DNA from: Cellulomonas sp. 73-145 | Lineage (GTDB): Bacteria; Actinomycetota; Actinomycetes; Actinomycetales; Cellulomonadaceae | Assembly (NCBI GenBank): GCA_001898185.1 | Contig: MKTI01000003.1 | Coordinates: 62,001-126,000 of the forward strand | Reading direction: 5' to 3' | DNA length: 64,000 nt | Shown: positions 16,503-25,279 of the stretch, in pieces | Position numbering within the stretch: position 1 is the stretch's first letter | How the letters are laid out: each line of letters opens with the position of its first letter | The notes under the pieces: model-generated | What the model was told of the DNA's origin: nothing | Database searches by the model: none | What the model saw: only the letters and a program-made list of their open reading frames with translations | Made by a program: the position numbers and the translations under genes

Positions 16503-18172
16503 CGTCGTCTGCCACGACTCCGGACGACCGCACTCCGCGGCGCGTCCCCGTTGTCGACGAGGCCGAGGTCGCCGCCCTCCGTGCGGACCTTGCCGCCTTC
16601 ACCGTCGACGCCGTCGAGGCGCTGCTCCGTCCCGTCGCCTCGGCGGCGCTGCAGCGCGGTGAGCCGACCCCAGCACTGCGGGCGACCGCCGGCCCCGACG
16701 TCCCACCCGTCGCGACGCTGGTGCGGGCCTTCCTCCTCGGCGAGGTCGTGACCAGGGCAGACCTCGAGCGCGCCCTGCCGACTGCAGGCGCGGCCGGTGC
16801 GCTGGCGCTCGGGCTCGTCGCCCGGGCCGACGACGTGGACGAGCGCGAAGCGGCGGCGCTCGGCCGTGACAGCCGCGAGTCGGCACCGTCGGACGCGGCG
16901 CCGCCGGCGTCAGCGCACGGCTCGTCCCGGCCGGAAGGGCTCCGCCCGCTCGTCGACCTGCGCCCGTGGACGGCGGTCGACGGTGCCGACGAGACGACGT
17001 GGTGGGTCGCCTCCGACCTCGGTGAGCTGGCGACCGGCGGTCCGCTGGGCACCGACCACGTTCTGGGCATCGGCGGTGCGTCGGTGACGCTCGCCGCCGC
17101 CACGGTCCCCACGCGGGTCGACCGGGTGCTGGACCTCGGTACCGGCTGCGGCGTGCAGGCGCTGCACGCCTCGCGGCACGCGCGGCACGTGACCGCGACG
17201 GACGTGTCCGACCGGGCGCTGGCGTTCGCGGCGTTCAACCTCTCGCTGGCCGGTCTCGACCCGTCCCGGGTGGACCTGCGCCGCGGCTCGCTGCTCGAGC
17301 CGGTCGCCGGCGAGGTGTTCGACCTGGTGGTGAGCAACCCGCCGTTCGTCATCACGCCGCGCATGCCGGATGTGCCGGTGTACGAGTACCGCGACGGCGG
17401 TCGCGCCGGCGACTCGCTGGTCGAGGAGCTGGTCACCGGGGTCGGTGACGTGCTGGCGCCCGGCGGCGTCGCCCAGCTGCTGGCCAACTGGGAGGTGCAC
17501 GGGCAGGCCGACTGGACCGAGCGGATCGGTGCCTGGGTGGACGCCTCGGGCCTGGACGCGTGGGTGGTGCAGCGCGAGCTGCTCGACCCGGCCCAGTACG
17601 CCGAGACCTGGATCCGCGACGCCGGCACCACGGCCGCGGCCGACCGGACCGCGTGGCGGTCGCTGTACGGCGCCTGGCTGGACGACCTGGCGTCCCGGGA
17701 CGTCACCGCGATCGGCTTCGGCATCGTGACCCTGCGCCGACCGTCGGTGGCCGACGAGCACCGACCGCGGCTGCGCCGGCTCGAGGAGCTGACCAACCCT
17801 CTGCCCGGCCCCGTCGGTCCGGCCATCGCCGCCGGCCTGGCCGCCCACGACTGGCTCGCCGCCCGCGACGACGAGGCGTTCGTCGCGGAGCACCTCGTCG
17901 TCGCCCCCGACGTCACCGAGGAGCGGCACCTGGTGCCGGGGGAGTCCGACCCCCGCGTGGTGCTGCTGCGGCAGGGCGGCGGGTTCGGTCGCGCGGTGCA
18001 GGTGGGCACGGCCGTGGCCGGGCTGGTGGGGGCGTGCGACGGCGAGCTCAGCGTCGGCACGCTGGTCGGAGCGCTGGGAGCGCTGCTGGATCGGTCGGCG
18101 GACGACGTCGCTCGCGAGGTGCTGCCGACCGCTCGGGGCCTGGTGGCCGACGGGTTCCTGCTGCCTTCCTGA
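16499..18172 (+). CDS. DUF7059-type class I methyltransferase (NPPF motif)
   Basis: The GTG at 16499 overlaps the preceding stop, giving 557 residues. An N-terminal winged-helix-like region (about 1-170; DUF7059-like) is followed by a Rossmann methyltransferase core: VLDLGTGCGVQALHASRHA (SAM motif I, about 211-229) and DLVVSNPPFVI (about 277-287). NPPF/Y is typical of enzymes methylating amide or exocyclic nitrogens (HemK/PrmC, RsmC, N6-adenine). The C-terminal about 150 residues form another helical domain ending GRGLVADGFLL-like (see TARGLVADGFLLPS). The substrate cannot be told; similar proteins are widespread single-copy genes in actinobacteria. Confidence 0.85.
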   Translation: MTSSATTPDDRTPRRVPVVDEAEVAALRADLAAFTVDAVEALLRPVASAALQRGEPTPALRATAGPDVPPVATLVRAFLLGEVVTRADLERALPTAGAAGALALGLVARADDVDEREAAALGRDSRESAPSDAAPPASAHGSSRPEGLRPLVDLRPWTAVDGADETTWWVASDLGELATGGPLGTDHVLGIGGASVTLAAATVPTRVDRVLDLGTGCGVQALHASRHARHVTATDVSDRALAFAAFNLSLAGLDPSRVDLRRGSLLEPVAGEVFDLVVSNPPFVITPRMPDVPVYEYRDGGRAGDSLVEELVTGVGDVLAPGGVAQLLANWEVHGQADWTERIGAWVDASGLDAWVVQRELLDPAQYAETWIRDAGTTAAADRTAWRSLYGAWLDDLASRDVTAIGFGIVTLRRPSVADEHRPRLRRLEELTNPLPGPVGPAIAAGLAAHDWLAARDDEAFVAEHLVVAPDVTEERHLVPGESDPRVVLLRQGGGFGRAVQVGTAVAGLVGACDGELSVGTLVGALGALLDRSADDVAREVLPTARGLVADGFLLPS

Positions 18173-18315
18173 GCGGCAGTGCGCCGGCGCGGCTCCGCGT
18201 CCCGACGCCCGCCGAGCTCGCACACCAGGCCCGGGCCGTCCGGTCACTCGAGCGCCGTCTGGACGCTCGTCCAGTCACCGACGGTCTCGATCAGGTCACG
18301 GGTTTGTTCGCGCGC

Positions 18316-18344
18316 TTGACGTTATCTGCCTCGCCGCGCATTCT
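18316..18344 (+). promoter_or_regulatory. Probable promoter of the xyloside operon
   Basis: TTGACG at 18316-18321 is followed after 17 nt by CATTCT at 18339-18344. The double palindrome 18349-18371 lies just downstream, where a bound LacI protein would block transcription. Confidence 0.45.
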
Positions 18345-18348
18345 TGTC

Positions 18349-18371
18349 GAAGCGCTTCGCGGAAGCGCTTC
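18349..18371 (+). promoter_or_regulatory. Double LacI-family operator (GAAGCGCTTC x2)
   Basis: Two perfect 10-bp palindromes GAAGCGCTTC occur at 18349-18358 and 18362-18371, centres 13 bp apart, with matching flanking C/G bases. The central CG within an inverted repeat is typical of LacI/GalR-family operators. They end 17 nt before the GTG of the LacI gene, so autoregulation of the whole operon is likely. Confidence 0.85.
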
Positions 18372-18388
18372 GAACGAAGGGGTTCGCC

Positions 18389-19414
18389 GTGGCGACGATG
18401 CAGGACGTGGCCGATCTGGCCCATGTCTCGCTGAGCACCGTGTCGTACACGCTCACGGGCAAGCGCCCGGTCTCGGCTGCCACCCGGGCCCGCGTCGAGC
18501 AGGCGATGGCCCAGCTCGACTTCCGCCGTGACCCCGTCGCCCGCGCGCTCGCCTCGCGCCGCACCCACGTGCTCGCCCTCGCCTACCCGGTGTACGGCGT
18601 CTCGCTCGGCGCCACCCTGAACGAGATCGTCCAGGGGGCCGTCGAGGCGGCCCGCGAGGCGGAGTACGAGCTGGTGCTGTGGCCGGTCAGCAGCAGCGAG
18701 CCCGAGGTGCTGCGGGAGCTCGCGGCGGGCCGCACCGCCGACGGCGTGCTGCTGATGGAGGTCGCCCTGGACGACCCTCGTATCGAGGCCGTCGAGAGCC
18801 AGGGCCTCGCGTGCGCGCTGATCGGTCGCTCGGCCGACCCGGCCGACCGGGTCTGGGTCGACATCGACTTCGAGGAGAGCCTCGAGGTGGCGGTGGACCA
18901 CCTGGCGGGCCAGGGCCACACGCACATCGCGTTCGTCAACCGCTCGCAGGCGGACCTCGACGCCGGCTACGGCCCGTCGGTCCGCGCGCTGCGCGCGTAC
19001 GAGGAGTCGATGGCGCAGCGCGGGCTGACACCGGTGAGCACGCCGTGCGACGTCAACCCGGGCGCCGGTCGTCGTGCCACCACCGCCCTGCTCGCCGAGC
19101 ACCCCGAGCTGACCGCGGTGATCGTGATGAACGAGCTCGCGCTGTTCGGCGTCGCCTCCGCCCTGCGTGAGGCGGGGCGCTCCGTCCCGCGTGACATGTC
19201 CGTGGTGGGCATCGCGATCTCCGGCGAGATCAGCGACATGTACGACCACCCGCTCACCTATCTCGCCGCACCCGGCCCCGACCAGGGCCGACGTGCGGTG
19301 CACGGCCTGCTCGAGGTCCTCGGCGGCCGCCCAGCCCCGGCCGGGGTCAACCTGCCCTGCTCCTTGCAGGTCCGGGAGACGTCCGGTCCGGTCACCCGGC
19401 TCACCACCCCCTGA
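18389..19414 (+). CDS. LacI-family repressor of the xyloside operon
   Basis: The 341-residue regulator has an N-terminal HTH (MQDVADLAHVSLSTVSYTLTG, residues 4-24) with hinge helix (RARVEQAMAQLDFRRDPVARAL) and a periplasmic-binding-protein-like effector domain. GTG 18389 with GAAGGGG upstream is preferred; the longest frame begins at TTG 18344, but that would put the operator inside the coding region. It is the first gene of an operon with an ABC importer and an alpha-xylosidase, so the inducer is probably isoprimeverose or another xyloglucan fragment. That ligand is an inference from the enzyme, not from the regulator sequence. Confidence 0.9.
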   Translation: MATMQDVADLAHVSLSTVSYTLTGKRPVSAATRARVEQAMAQLDFRRDPVARALASRRTHVLALAYPVYGVSLGATLNEIVQGAVEAAREAEYELVLWPVSSSEPEVLRELAAGRTADGVLLMEVALDDPRIEAVESQGLACALIGRSADPADRVWVDIDFEESLEVAVDHLAGQGHTHIAFVNRSQADLDAGYGPSVRALRAYEESMAQRGLTPVSTPCDVNPGAGRRATTALLAEHPELTAVIVMNELALFGVASALREAGRSVPRDMSVVGIAISGEISDMYDHPLTYLAAPGPDQGRRAVHGLLEVLGGRPAPAGVNLPCSLQVRETSGPVTRLTTP

Positions 19415-19476
19415 CGAGCCGCACCGCTCCATCCCACCCGCTGCTCGATGCCGAGCCGCACGACGGAAGGAAAGTC

Positions 19477-20808
19477 ATGATCCGTTCGACCCGCCTGAAG
19501 GTGGTCGCCGCGACCGCCCTCGCGGCCCTCTCCCTGGCCGCCTGCTCGTCCGGGGGCAGCTCGTCCTCCAGCTCGAGCGCCGCCGCCGGTGGCACCGCCA
19601 ACCCGACCACCCTCACGTTCTGGCACTACGAGGGCGACGACTCGGCGATGACGCAGGGCTGGAACGCCGCCATCAAGGAGTTCGAGGCGGCCAACCCCGG
19701 CGTCACCGTCAAGGTCGAGAAGCAGACGTTCGAGCAGCTGCAGAAGAACGCCAAGATCGTGCTGGCCGGCAACGACGTGCCGGACGTCATGGAGTACAAC
19801 AAGGGCAACGCGACCGCGGGCCAGCTCGCCTCGCAGGGCCTGCTCACCGACCTGAGCGCCGACGCCAAGAAGTACGGCTGGGACTCCAAGCTGTCGTCGT
19901 CCGTGCAGACCACCGCCAAGTACGACGACAACGGGCTGATGGGCTCCGGCAAGTGGTACGGCGTCCCCAGCTACGGCGAGTACGTCACCGTCTTCTACAA
20001 CAAGGACATGTTCGACAAGTACGGGATCTCCGTGCCGACGAACTTCGCCGACTTCGAGAAGGCCCTGGCGACGTTCAAGCAGAACGGTGTGACCCCGCTG
20101 GCCGAGGCCGGCGCCGAGTACCCGCTGGGCCAGCTGTGGTACGAGCTGGTGCTGAACAAGGCCGACCGTTCCTTCGTCGACAACTTCGAGCTGTTCAAGG
20201 GCAACGTGGACTTCACGTCCGGCCCGCTGCTGGACGGCACCAACACCCTCGCCGACTGGGTGTCCAAGGGCTACATCTCCAAGGACTCCTCCGGTCTGAA
20301 GGCCGAGGACATGGGCACGGCGTTCATCGCCGGCAAGTACCCGATCATGGTCTCCGGCTCGTGGTGGTTCGGCCGCCTGAACAAGGAGGTCACCTCCTTC
20401 AAGCTCGGCCAGTTCACCTTCCCCGGCAACAAGCTGAACCCGGGCTCGTCGGGCAACCTGCTGGTGATCCCGAAGAACTCGAAGAACGCCGCGCTCGCAG
20501 CCAAGTTCATCGACGCCACGCTGGGCAAGACGTCGCAGGACACCATGGCCAAGCTCGGTGGTCTGCCGGTCGCTGGCGACTCGTCCGTGATCACGGACCC
20601 GAACACCAAGACCCTGCAGGACAACTTCGACTCCGTGGTGAAGAACGACGGTCTGGCGTTCTACCCCGACTGGCCGGTCGCCGGCTTCTACGACCAGCTG
20701 GTCAGCTTCGGCCAGACGGTGGTCAACGGCTCGAAGGCCCCGGCCGACGCGCTGAAGGACCTCGGCACGTTCTACGACTCCGGTCGCAAGGACCTGACCG
20801 GCAAGTGA
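19477..20808 (+). CDS. Sugar-binding lipoprotein of ABC importer (family 1)
   Basis: The 443-residue protein starts with a lipoprotein signal peptide (lipobox LAAC, Cys23), then a Ser/Gly linker, then a solute-binding fold of the MalE/family 1 type (TLTFWHYEGDDS at the first strand; VPSYGEYVTVFYNKDMFDKYGI in the hinge region). It should capture the sugar outside the membrane and present it to the two permeases downstream. GGAAGGAAA precedes the ATG. A perfect 15-bp hairpin directly after the stop probably keeps its expression higher than that of the permeases. No ATPase gene is present in this operon; a shared MsmK/MsiK-type ATPase elsewhere is likely. Confidence 0.92.
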   Translation: MIRSTRLKVVAATALAALSLAACSSGGSSSSSSSAAAGGTANPTTLTFWHYEGDDSAMTQGWNAAIKEFEAANPGVTVKVEKQTFEQLQKNAKIVLAGNDVPDVMEYNKGNATAGQLASQGLLTDLSADAKKYGWDSKLSSSVQTTAKYDDNGLMGSGKWYGVPSYGEYVTVFYNKDMFDKYGISVPTNFADFEKALATFKQNGVTPLAEAGAEYPLGQLWYELVLNKADRSFVDNFELFKGNVDFTSGPLLDGTNTLADWVSKGYISKDSSGLKAEDMGTAFIAGKYPIMVSGSWWFGRLNKEVTSFKLGQFTFPGNKLNPGSSGNLLVIPKNSKNAALAAKFIDATLGKTSQDTMAKLGGLPVAGDSSVITDPNTKTLQDNFDSVVKNDGLAFYPDWPVAGFYDQLVSFGQTVVNGSKAPADALKDLGTFYDSGRKDLTGK

Positions 20809-20814
20809 GGTGAC

Positions 20815-20851
20815 CTCGTCGGGCCCCGGACGGAACCCGGGGCCCGACGAG
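20815..20851 (+). terminator. 15-bp perfect hairpin after the xyloside binding-protein gene
   Basis: Arms 20815-20829 and 20837-20851 are perfectly complementary, loop of 7 nt, no U-tract. Being inside the operon, it probably acts as a 3' stabiliser or partial attenuator. Confidence 0.8.
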
Positions 20852-20900
20852 GAGCCCACCTGCGCTGACACACCCGACGACCCGGACCAGGAGATCCCTC

Positions 20901-21839
20901 ATGTCGGTACAGACGCCCCGCGTCCACCGCGCCGCACGCCGGCGCCAGGCGGTCTACTGGCTCTACCTGCTGCCCGGTGTCATCGCGCTGACGGCCGTGA
21001 TCATCGTGCCGTTCGGCCTCAACGTGTTCTACAGCCTGCACCGGTGGAAGGGCGGCCTGTCGCCCATGCACTGGTACGGGTTCGGCAACTACACCGACCT
21101 GCTGCACGACGCGGCGTTCTGGAGCTCGTTCCGCAACTCCGTCTGGATGATCGTCGCGATGGTGGTCGTCCCGACGCTGATCGGCCTGATCCTGGCGGCG
21201 GTGCTGTTCGACTACATCGGCAAGAACGTCGGCAACCGGACGGCCAGCTTCCTGCGGGCGACGTACTACCTGCCGCAGATCATGCCGGTGGCCGTCGCCG
21301 GCATCGTGTGGAACTGGATCTTCAACGCCGAGACCGGGTCGCTGAACGCGATGCTGCACAGCATCGGCGTCGCGCACCCACCGAACTGGCTGGGCAGCCC
21401 GTCGACCGCCCTGCCCGCGGTGATGCTGGTGCTGGTCTGGATCCAGATCGGCTACCCGACCGTGATCTTCATGTCGGCCCTGCAGCGGGTGGACCCCGAG
21501 CTGTACGAGGCCGCCGAGCTGGACGGCGCGGGCTGGTTCCGCCGGTTCCGCGCGATCACCATCCCGCAGATCAAGCCCGAGACCTTCGTCATCACGCTGA
21601 CCTGCACCATCGCGGCGCTGAAGGTGTTCGCGCCGATCTACGTGCTGACCCGCGGCGGCCCCGAGCTGTCGACGCTGGTGCCGTCGTACTACTCGTTCCT
21701 CAACTTCTTCGACAAGTCCAAGGTCGGCTACGGCGCCGCCGTCGCCACCGTCCTGACGCTGGTGATCGTCGTGGTCGCCGCCGTCATCCAGCTGCTGCAG
21801 AACCGCTCCGCCCGCAGGGACGAGGAGGGTGTCCGATGA
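20901..21839 (+). CDS. Sugar ABC permease, MalF-like
   Basis: This 312-residue integral membrane protein has six predicted helices and the binding-protein-dependent permease EAA loop EAAELDGAGWFRRFRAITIPQ (about residue 205), which contacts the ATPase. The ATG at 20901 follows CAGGAGATCC. Together with the next gene it forms the heterodimeric channel of the importer. It overlaps the next gene by 4 nt (ATGA). Substrate specificity is inferred from the operon: xyloglucan oligosaccharide or isoprimeverose. Confidence 0.92.
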   Translation: MSVQTPRVHRAARRRQAVYWLYLLPGVIALTAVIIVPFGLNVFYSLHRWKGGLSPMHWYGFGNYTDLLHDAAFWSSFRNSVWMIVAMVVVPTLIGLILAAVLFDYIGKNVGNRTASFLRATYYLPQIMPVAVAGIVWNWIFNAETGSLNAMLHSIGVAHPPNWLGSPSTALPAVMLVLVWIQIGYPTVIFMSALQRVDPELYEAAELDGAGWFRRFRAITIPQIKPETFVITLTCTIAALKVFAPIYVLTRGGPELSTLVPSYYSFLNFFDKSKVGYGAAVATVLTLVIVVVAAVIQLLQNRSARRDEEGVR

Positions 21840-22729
21840 CCACGCTCGCGCAGGCGCCGACCGAGGTCGCCGCACCCGTCAAGGCCACCCGCACGGGCGA
21901 CCGTCACCACCGCGGCGCCCTGCGCTGGGTGGTGCTGGTCGGCTGCGCCGTCATCGCGGTGCTGATGCTGGCGCCGTTCGTGCTCATGCTGATCAACGCG
22001 TTCAAGTCTCCGGGCGACTACTCGACGCACGGCCCGCTGAGCCTGCCCACCAACCTGTACTTCACGGGCCTGACGAAGTTCTGGAACACCGTCGACTTCC
22101 CGGTGAAGCTGTGGAACTCGATCTGGACGTCCGCCGCGGTGTCGGTGCTCGGCACCGGCCTGTCGCTGCTGACCGCCTACGCGATCGGCGTCGGCCGCGT
22201 CCGTGGCCGCGCGTGGCTGGTGGCGGTGTTCCTGCTGGCCAACATGCTGCCGCAGGAGGTGCTGCTCTACCCGCTGTACACGATGGCGCAGAAGGTGGGC
22301 CTGAACAACAGCGGCTGGTCGATCGTCATCATCTTCACGGTGATCCAGTCGGCATTCGGCACGTACCTTCTGGCGAGCGTTCTGGGCACGTTCCCCAAGG
22401 CATTGCTGGAGGCGGCGGCGCTCGACGGCGCGAACAGCTGGCGGGTGCTGTGGCGGGTCGTTTTCCCCATCGTCCGGCCGACGCTCGCGGTGCTGATGAT
22501 CTTCTTCTTCATCTGGACGTGGAACGAGTTCTTCATCCCGCTGGTGATGCTCACCACGCCGGCCTCGCAGACCGTGCCGATCGCACTCAGCTCGCTGCAG
22601 GGCGACCGCCTGCTCGACGTGCCGACGCTGAACGCCGGCGCCCTGGTGTCCCTGCTCCCCACCCTCCTGTTCTTCCTGTTCTTCCAGCGCACGCTCACCC
22701 GTGGGGTGACCGCCGGCGCGGTGAAGTAG
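21836..22729 (+). CDS. Sugar ABC permease, MalG-like
   Basis: The ATG at 21836 overlaps the previous stop and gives 297 residues with six hydrophobic helices. The cytoplasmic coupling loop is EAAALDGANSWRVLWRVVFP (about 200-219), the canonical EAA motif. The C-terminus (FFQRTLTRGVTAGAVK) is the normal ending of MalG/LacG-type permeases. It is the second half of the transport channel. It is followed after 28 nt by the alpha-xylosidase gene with an AGGAATT ribosome site. Confidence 0.92.
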   Translation: MTTLAQAPTEVAAPVKATRTGDRHHRGALRWVVLVGCAVIAVLMLAPFVLMLINAFKSPGDYSTHGPLSLPTNLYFTGLTKFWNTVDFPVKLWNSIWTSAAVSVLGTGLSLLTAYAIGVGRVRGRAWLVAVFLLANMLPQEVLLYPLYTMAQKVGLNNSGWSIVIIFTVIQSAFGTYLLASVLGTFPKALLEAAALDGANSWRVLWRVVFPIVRPTLAVLMIFFFIWTWNEFFIPLVMLTTPASQTVPIALSSLQGDRLLDVPTLNAGALVSLLPTLLFFLFFQRTLTRGVTAGAVK

Positions 22730-22757
22730 CACCCGACCCGCGAAGGAATTCCCTGCG

Positions 22758-25028
22758 ATGAAGTTCACCAACGGCTACTGGATGGACCGCGACGGGTTCA
22801 CCCTGATCCGCCCCGCCGAGGTGCGGGACGTCGTCGCCGACCCGGAGGCCGGCACGCTGACCGTGTACGGCACCGCGAAGCGGATCCGCACCCGCGGCGA
22901 CACGCTCAATCTCCCGCTGATCACCGTCACCTACTCCGCGCCGGCCCCGGGCGTGGTCCGGGTGCGGATCGCCCACTTCGACGGGGGAGCGGAGCGGCGT
23001 CCCGGCTTCGCGATCGCCGGTCAGCCGGGCTTCGTCCCGCAGGTGCGGGTGGACGACGAGGTCGCAGAGCTGGTGTCCGGCGACCTGACGGTGCGGGTGC
23101 GCCGCGGTCCCGGCTGGCTGGTCGAGTTCCGGTCCGGCGGTCGGTTGCTCACCTCGTCCGCCAACCGCTCGGTGGGCGCAGCCACGGCGCCCGACGGCAC
23201 GACCTACGTGCACGAGCAGCTGACCCTGGCCGCCGGCGAGCTGGTGTACGGCCTGGGCGAGCGGTTCGGGCCGGTGGTGAAGAACGGTCAGACCGTCGAC
23301 ATCTGGAACCTCGACGGCGGCACGTCCTCCGAGCAGGCGTACAAGAACGTGCCGTTCTACCTGACGTCCCGCGGGTACGGCGTGCTGGTGGACCACCCGG
23401 AGAAGGTCTCGTTCGAGGTCGCCTCGGAGATGGTGGAGCGCACGCAGTTCTCGGTCCCGGGCCAGGTGCTCGAGTACCTGGTGATCGACGGGCCGACGCC
23501 CAAGGACGTGCTGCGCCGGTACACGGCGCTGACCGGCCGGCCGGCGCGCGTGCCCGCGTGGTCCTTCGGCCTGTGGCTCACCACGTCGTTCACCACCGAG
23601 TACGACGAGAAGACCGTCAGCTCGTTCATCGACGGCATGGCCGAGCGCGACCTGCCGCTGTCGGTGTTCCACTTCGACTGCTTCTGGATGCGCGAGTTCC
23701 ACTGGACCGACTTCGTGTGGGACCCGGCGACGTTCCCGGACCCCGAGGGGATGCTCACCCGCCTCAAGGCGAAGGGCCTGCGGATCTGCGTCTGGATCAA
23801 CCCGTACATCGCCCAGCGCTCCCGGCTGTTCGAGGAGGGCAAGGCCAAGGGCTACCTGCTGCGCAACACCGACGGCAGCGTCTGGCAGTGGGACCTGTGG
23901 CAGGCCGGCATGGCGCTGGTCGACTTCACCAACCCGGCGGCGGCCGACTGGTACGCCGGCGAGCTGCGCACCCTGCTGGGCCAGGGCGTCGACTGCTTCA
24001 AGACGGACTTCGGCGAGCGCATCCCCACCGAGGGCGTCGCGTGGTTCGACGGCTCCGAGCCGGACCGGATGCACAACTACTACACGCACCTCTACAACCA
24101 GACGGTGTTCGACGTGCTGCGCGACGTGCGCGGCGAGGGTGACGCGGTGCTGTTCGCCCGGTCGGCGACCGTCGGCGGGCAGCAGTACCCGGTGCACTGG
24201 GGCGGCGACAACGACTCCTCGCTCGCCTCGATGGCGGAGACGCTGCGCGGCGGCCTGTCGCTCGGCCTGTCCGGCTTCGGGTACTGGTCGCACGACATCG
24301 GCGGGTTCGAGGGCACGCCCGACCCGCTGGTGTTCAAGCGGTGGCTGGCGTTCGGCCTGCTGTCGTCGCACTCCCGCCTGCACGGCTCCGGCTCGGTCCG
24401 CGTGCCGTGGGCGTTCGACGACGAGGCCGTCGACATCACGCGGCGGTTCACGCACCTCAAGCTCTCGCTGATGCCGTACCTCGGCCGGGTGGCCGAGGAG
24501 GCGCACACCGACGGCATCCCGATGCTGCGGCACATGCTGCTCGAGTTCGGCGACGACCGGTCGGCGTTCACCGCCGAGACGCAGTACATGCTCGGCGACA
24601 GCCTGCTGGTCGCGCCGGTGCTGTCCCCGGACGGCGTCGCGGAGGTGTACGTGCCGGAGGGCACCTGGACCTCGCTCCTGGACGGCTCCACCGTGACCGG
24701 CCCGCGCTGGGTGAACCAGGTGCACGGGCTGGACTCGCTGCCCGTGCTGGTGCGGCCCGGGACCGTGCTGCCGATCGGTGCGGTCACCGACCGGCCGGAC
24801 TACGACTGGACGGACGGCGTCACGCTGCGCGCCTTCGAGCTGGCCGACGGCGACCGGCGCGAGGTGGTGGTCCCGTCCTCGACAGACGGGGCGGCGACCA
24901 CCTTCGTCGTGCGCCGCGAGGGCGACCGGCTGCTGGCCGAGGGGCCCGCGGACGTCGCGTGGCGGCTGCAGGTCGCTGACCTGGTCGTCGACTCCGCCGA
25001 CGGGCGCGCGGAGCTGTCGCTCGACTGA
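22758..25028 (+). CDS. yicI: GH31 alpha-xylosidase (YicI/XylS type)
   Basis: The 756-residue cytoplasmic hydrolase removes alpha-1,6-linked xylose from the non-reducing end of xyloglucan oligosaccharides. The GH31 nucleophile is Asp417 in KTDFGERIPTEGVAWFDGS and the acid/base is Asp484 in HWGGDNDS. Both positions and surrounding residues match E. coli YicI (Asp416, Asp482). The N-terminal beta-sandwich starts MKFTNGYWMDRDGF, also YicI-like, and there is no signal peptide, so hydrolysis happens after import. The gene ends the operon; a strong hairpin terminator lies at 25118-25157. This is the strongest evidence for the substrate of the ABC importer. Confidence 0.95.
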   Translation: MKFTNGYWMDRDGFTLIRPAEVRDVVADPEAGTLTVYGTAKRIRTRGDTLNLPLITVTYSAPAPGVVRVRIAHFDGGAERRPGFAIAGQPGFVPQVRVDDEVAELVSGDLTVRVRRGPGWLVEFRSGGRLLTSSANRSVGAATAPDGTTYVHEQLTLAAGELVYGLGERFGPVVKNGQTVDIWNLDGGTSSEQAYKNVPFYLTSRGYGVLVDHPEKVSFEVASEMVERTQFSVPGQVLEYLVIDGPTPKDVLRRYTALTGRPARVPAWSFGLWLTTSFTTEYDEKTVSSFIDGMAERDLPLSVFHFDCFWMREFHWTDFVWDPATFPDPEGMLTRLKAKGLRICVWINPYIAQRSRLFEEGKAKGYLLRNTDGSVWQWDLWQAGMALVDFTNPAAADWYAGELRTLLGQGVDCFKTDFGERIPTEGVAWFDGSEPDRMHNYYTHLYNQTVFDVLRDVRGEGDAVLFARSATVGGQQYPVHWGGDNDSSLASMAETLRGGLSLGLSGFGYWSHDIGGFEGTPDPLVFKRWLAFGLLSSHSRLHGSGSVRVPWAFDDEAVDITRRFTHLKLSLMPYLGRVAEEAHTDGIPMLRHMLLEFGDDRSAFTAETQYMLGDSLLVAPVLSPDGVAEVYVPEGTWTSLLDGSTVTGPRWVNQVHGLDSLPVLVRPGTVLPIGAVTDRPDYDWTDGVTLRAFELADGDRREVVVPSSTDGAATTFVVRREGDRLLAEGPADVAWRLQVADLVVDSADGRAELSLD

Positions 25029-25117
25029 CCCCTCGACCCGGCCCCGGCCCCGGCTCCGACCAAGGCCGTTCGGCCTGACCACCGCGGGCGGCGGACCCCC
25101 GACGCCGCCCCGGGCCC

Positions 25118-25157
25118 AGAGCCCGGCGTGAGCACGACCCCCCTCACGCCGGGCTCT
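25118..25157 (+). terminator. Terminator of the xyloside operon
   Basis: Perfect 15-bp inverted repeat (25118-25132 and 25143-25157) with a 10-nt loop, 90 nt after the alpha-xylosidase stop. No U-tract follows, as is common in high-GC actinobacteria. Confidence 0.85.
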
Positions 25158-25188
25158 GCCGCGTCCACCGGGCACCGCCCACGCAGCA

Positions 25189-25206
25189 TTCACAGGCTGG
25201 TCACAG
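25189..25206 (+). promoter_or_regulatory. OmpR-type direct repeat (TTCACAG) before the MacAB-like operon
   Basis: TTCACAG at 25189 and GTCACAG at 25200 are direct repeats with an 11-bp period, the arrangement bound by tandem OmpR/PhoB-family response regulators. The -10-like TAGCGT lies at 25239-25244, so the repeats sit in an activator position. Confidence 0.5.
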
Positions 25207-25279
25207 CCGGGATCCGCAGCGCGTCCAGCAGCCCTCCCTAGCGTCGCTCGTGAACATCGACACACGACGTGAGGACGAC

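Noticed and set aside
22695..25265. Open reading frame of 856 codons on the minus strand
   Set aside because: Shadow of the alpha-xylosidase gene, no domain recognised.
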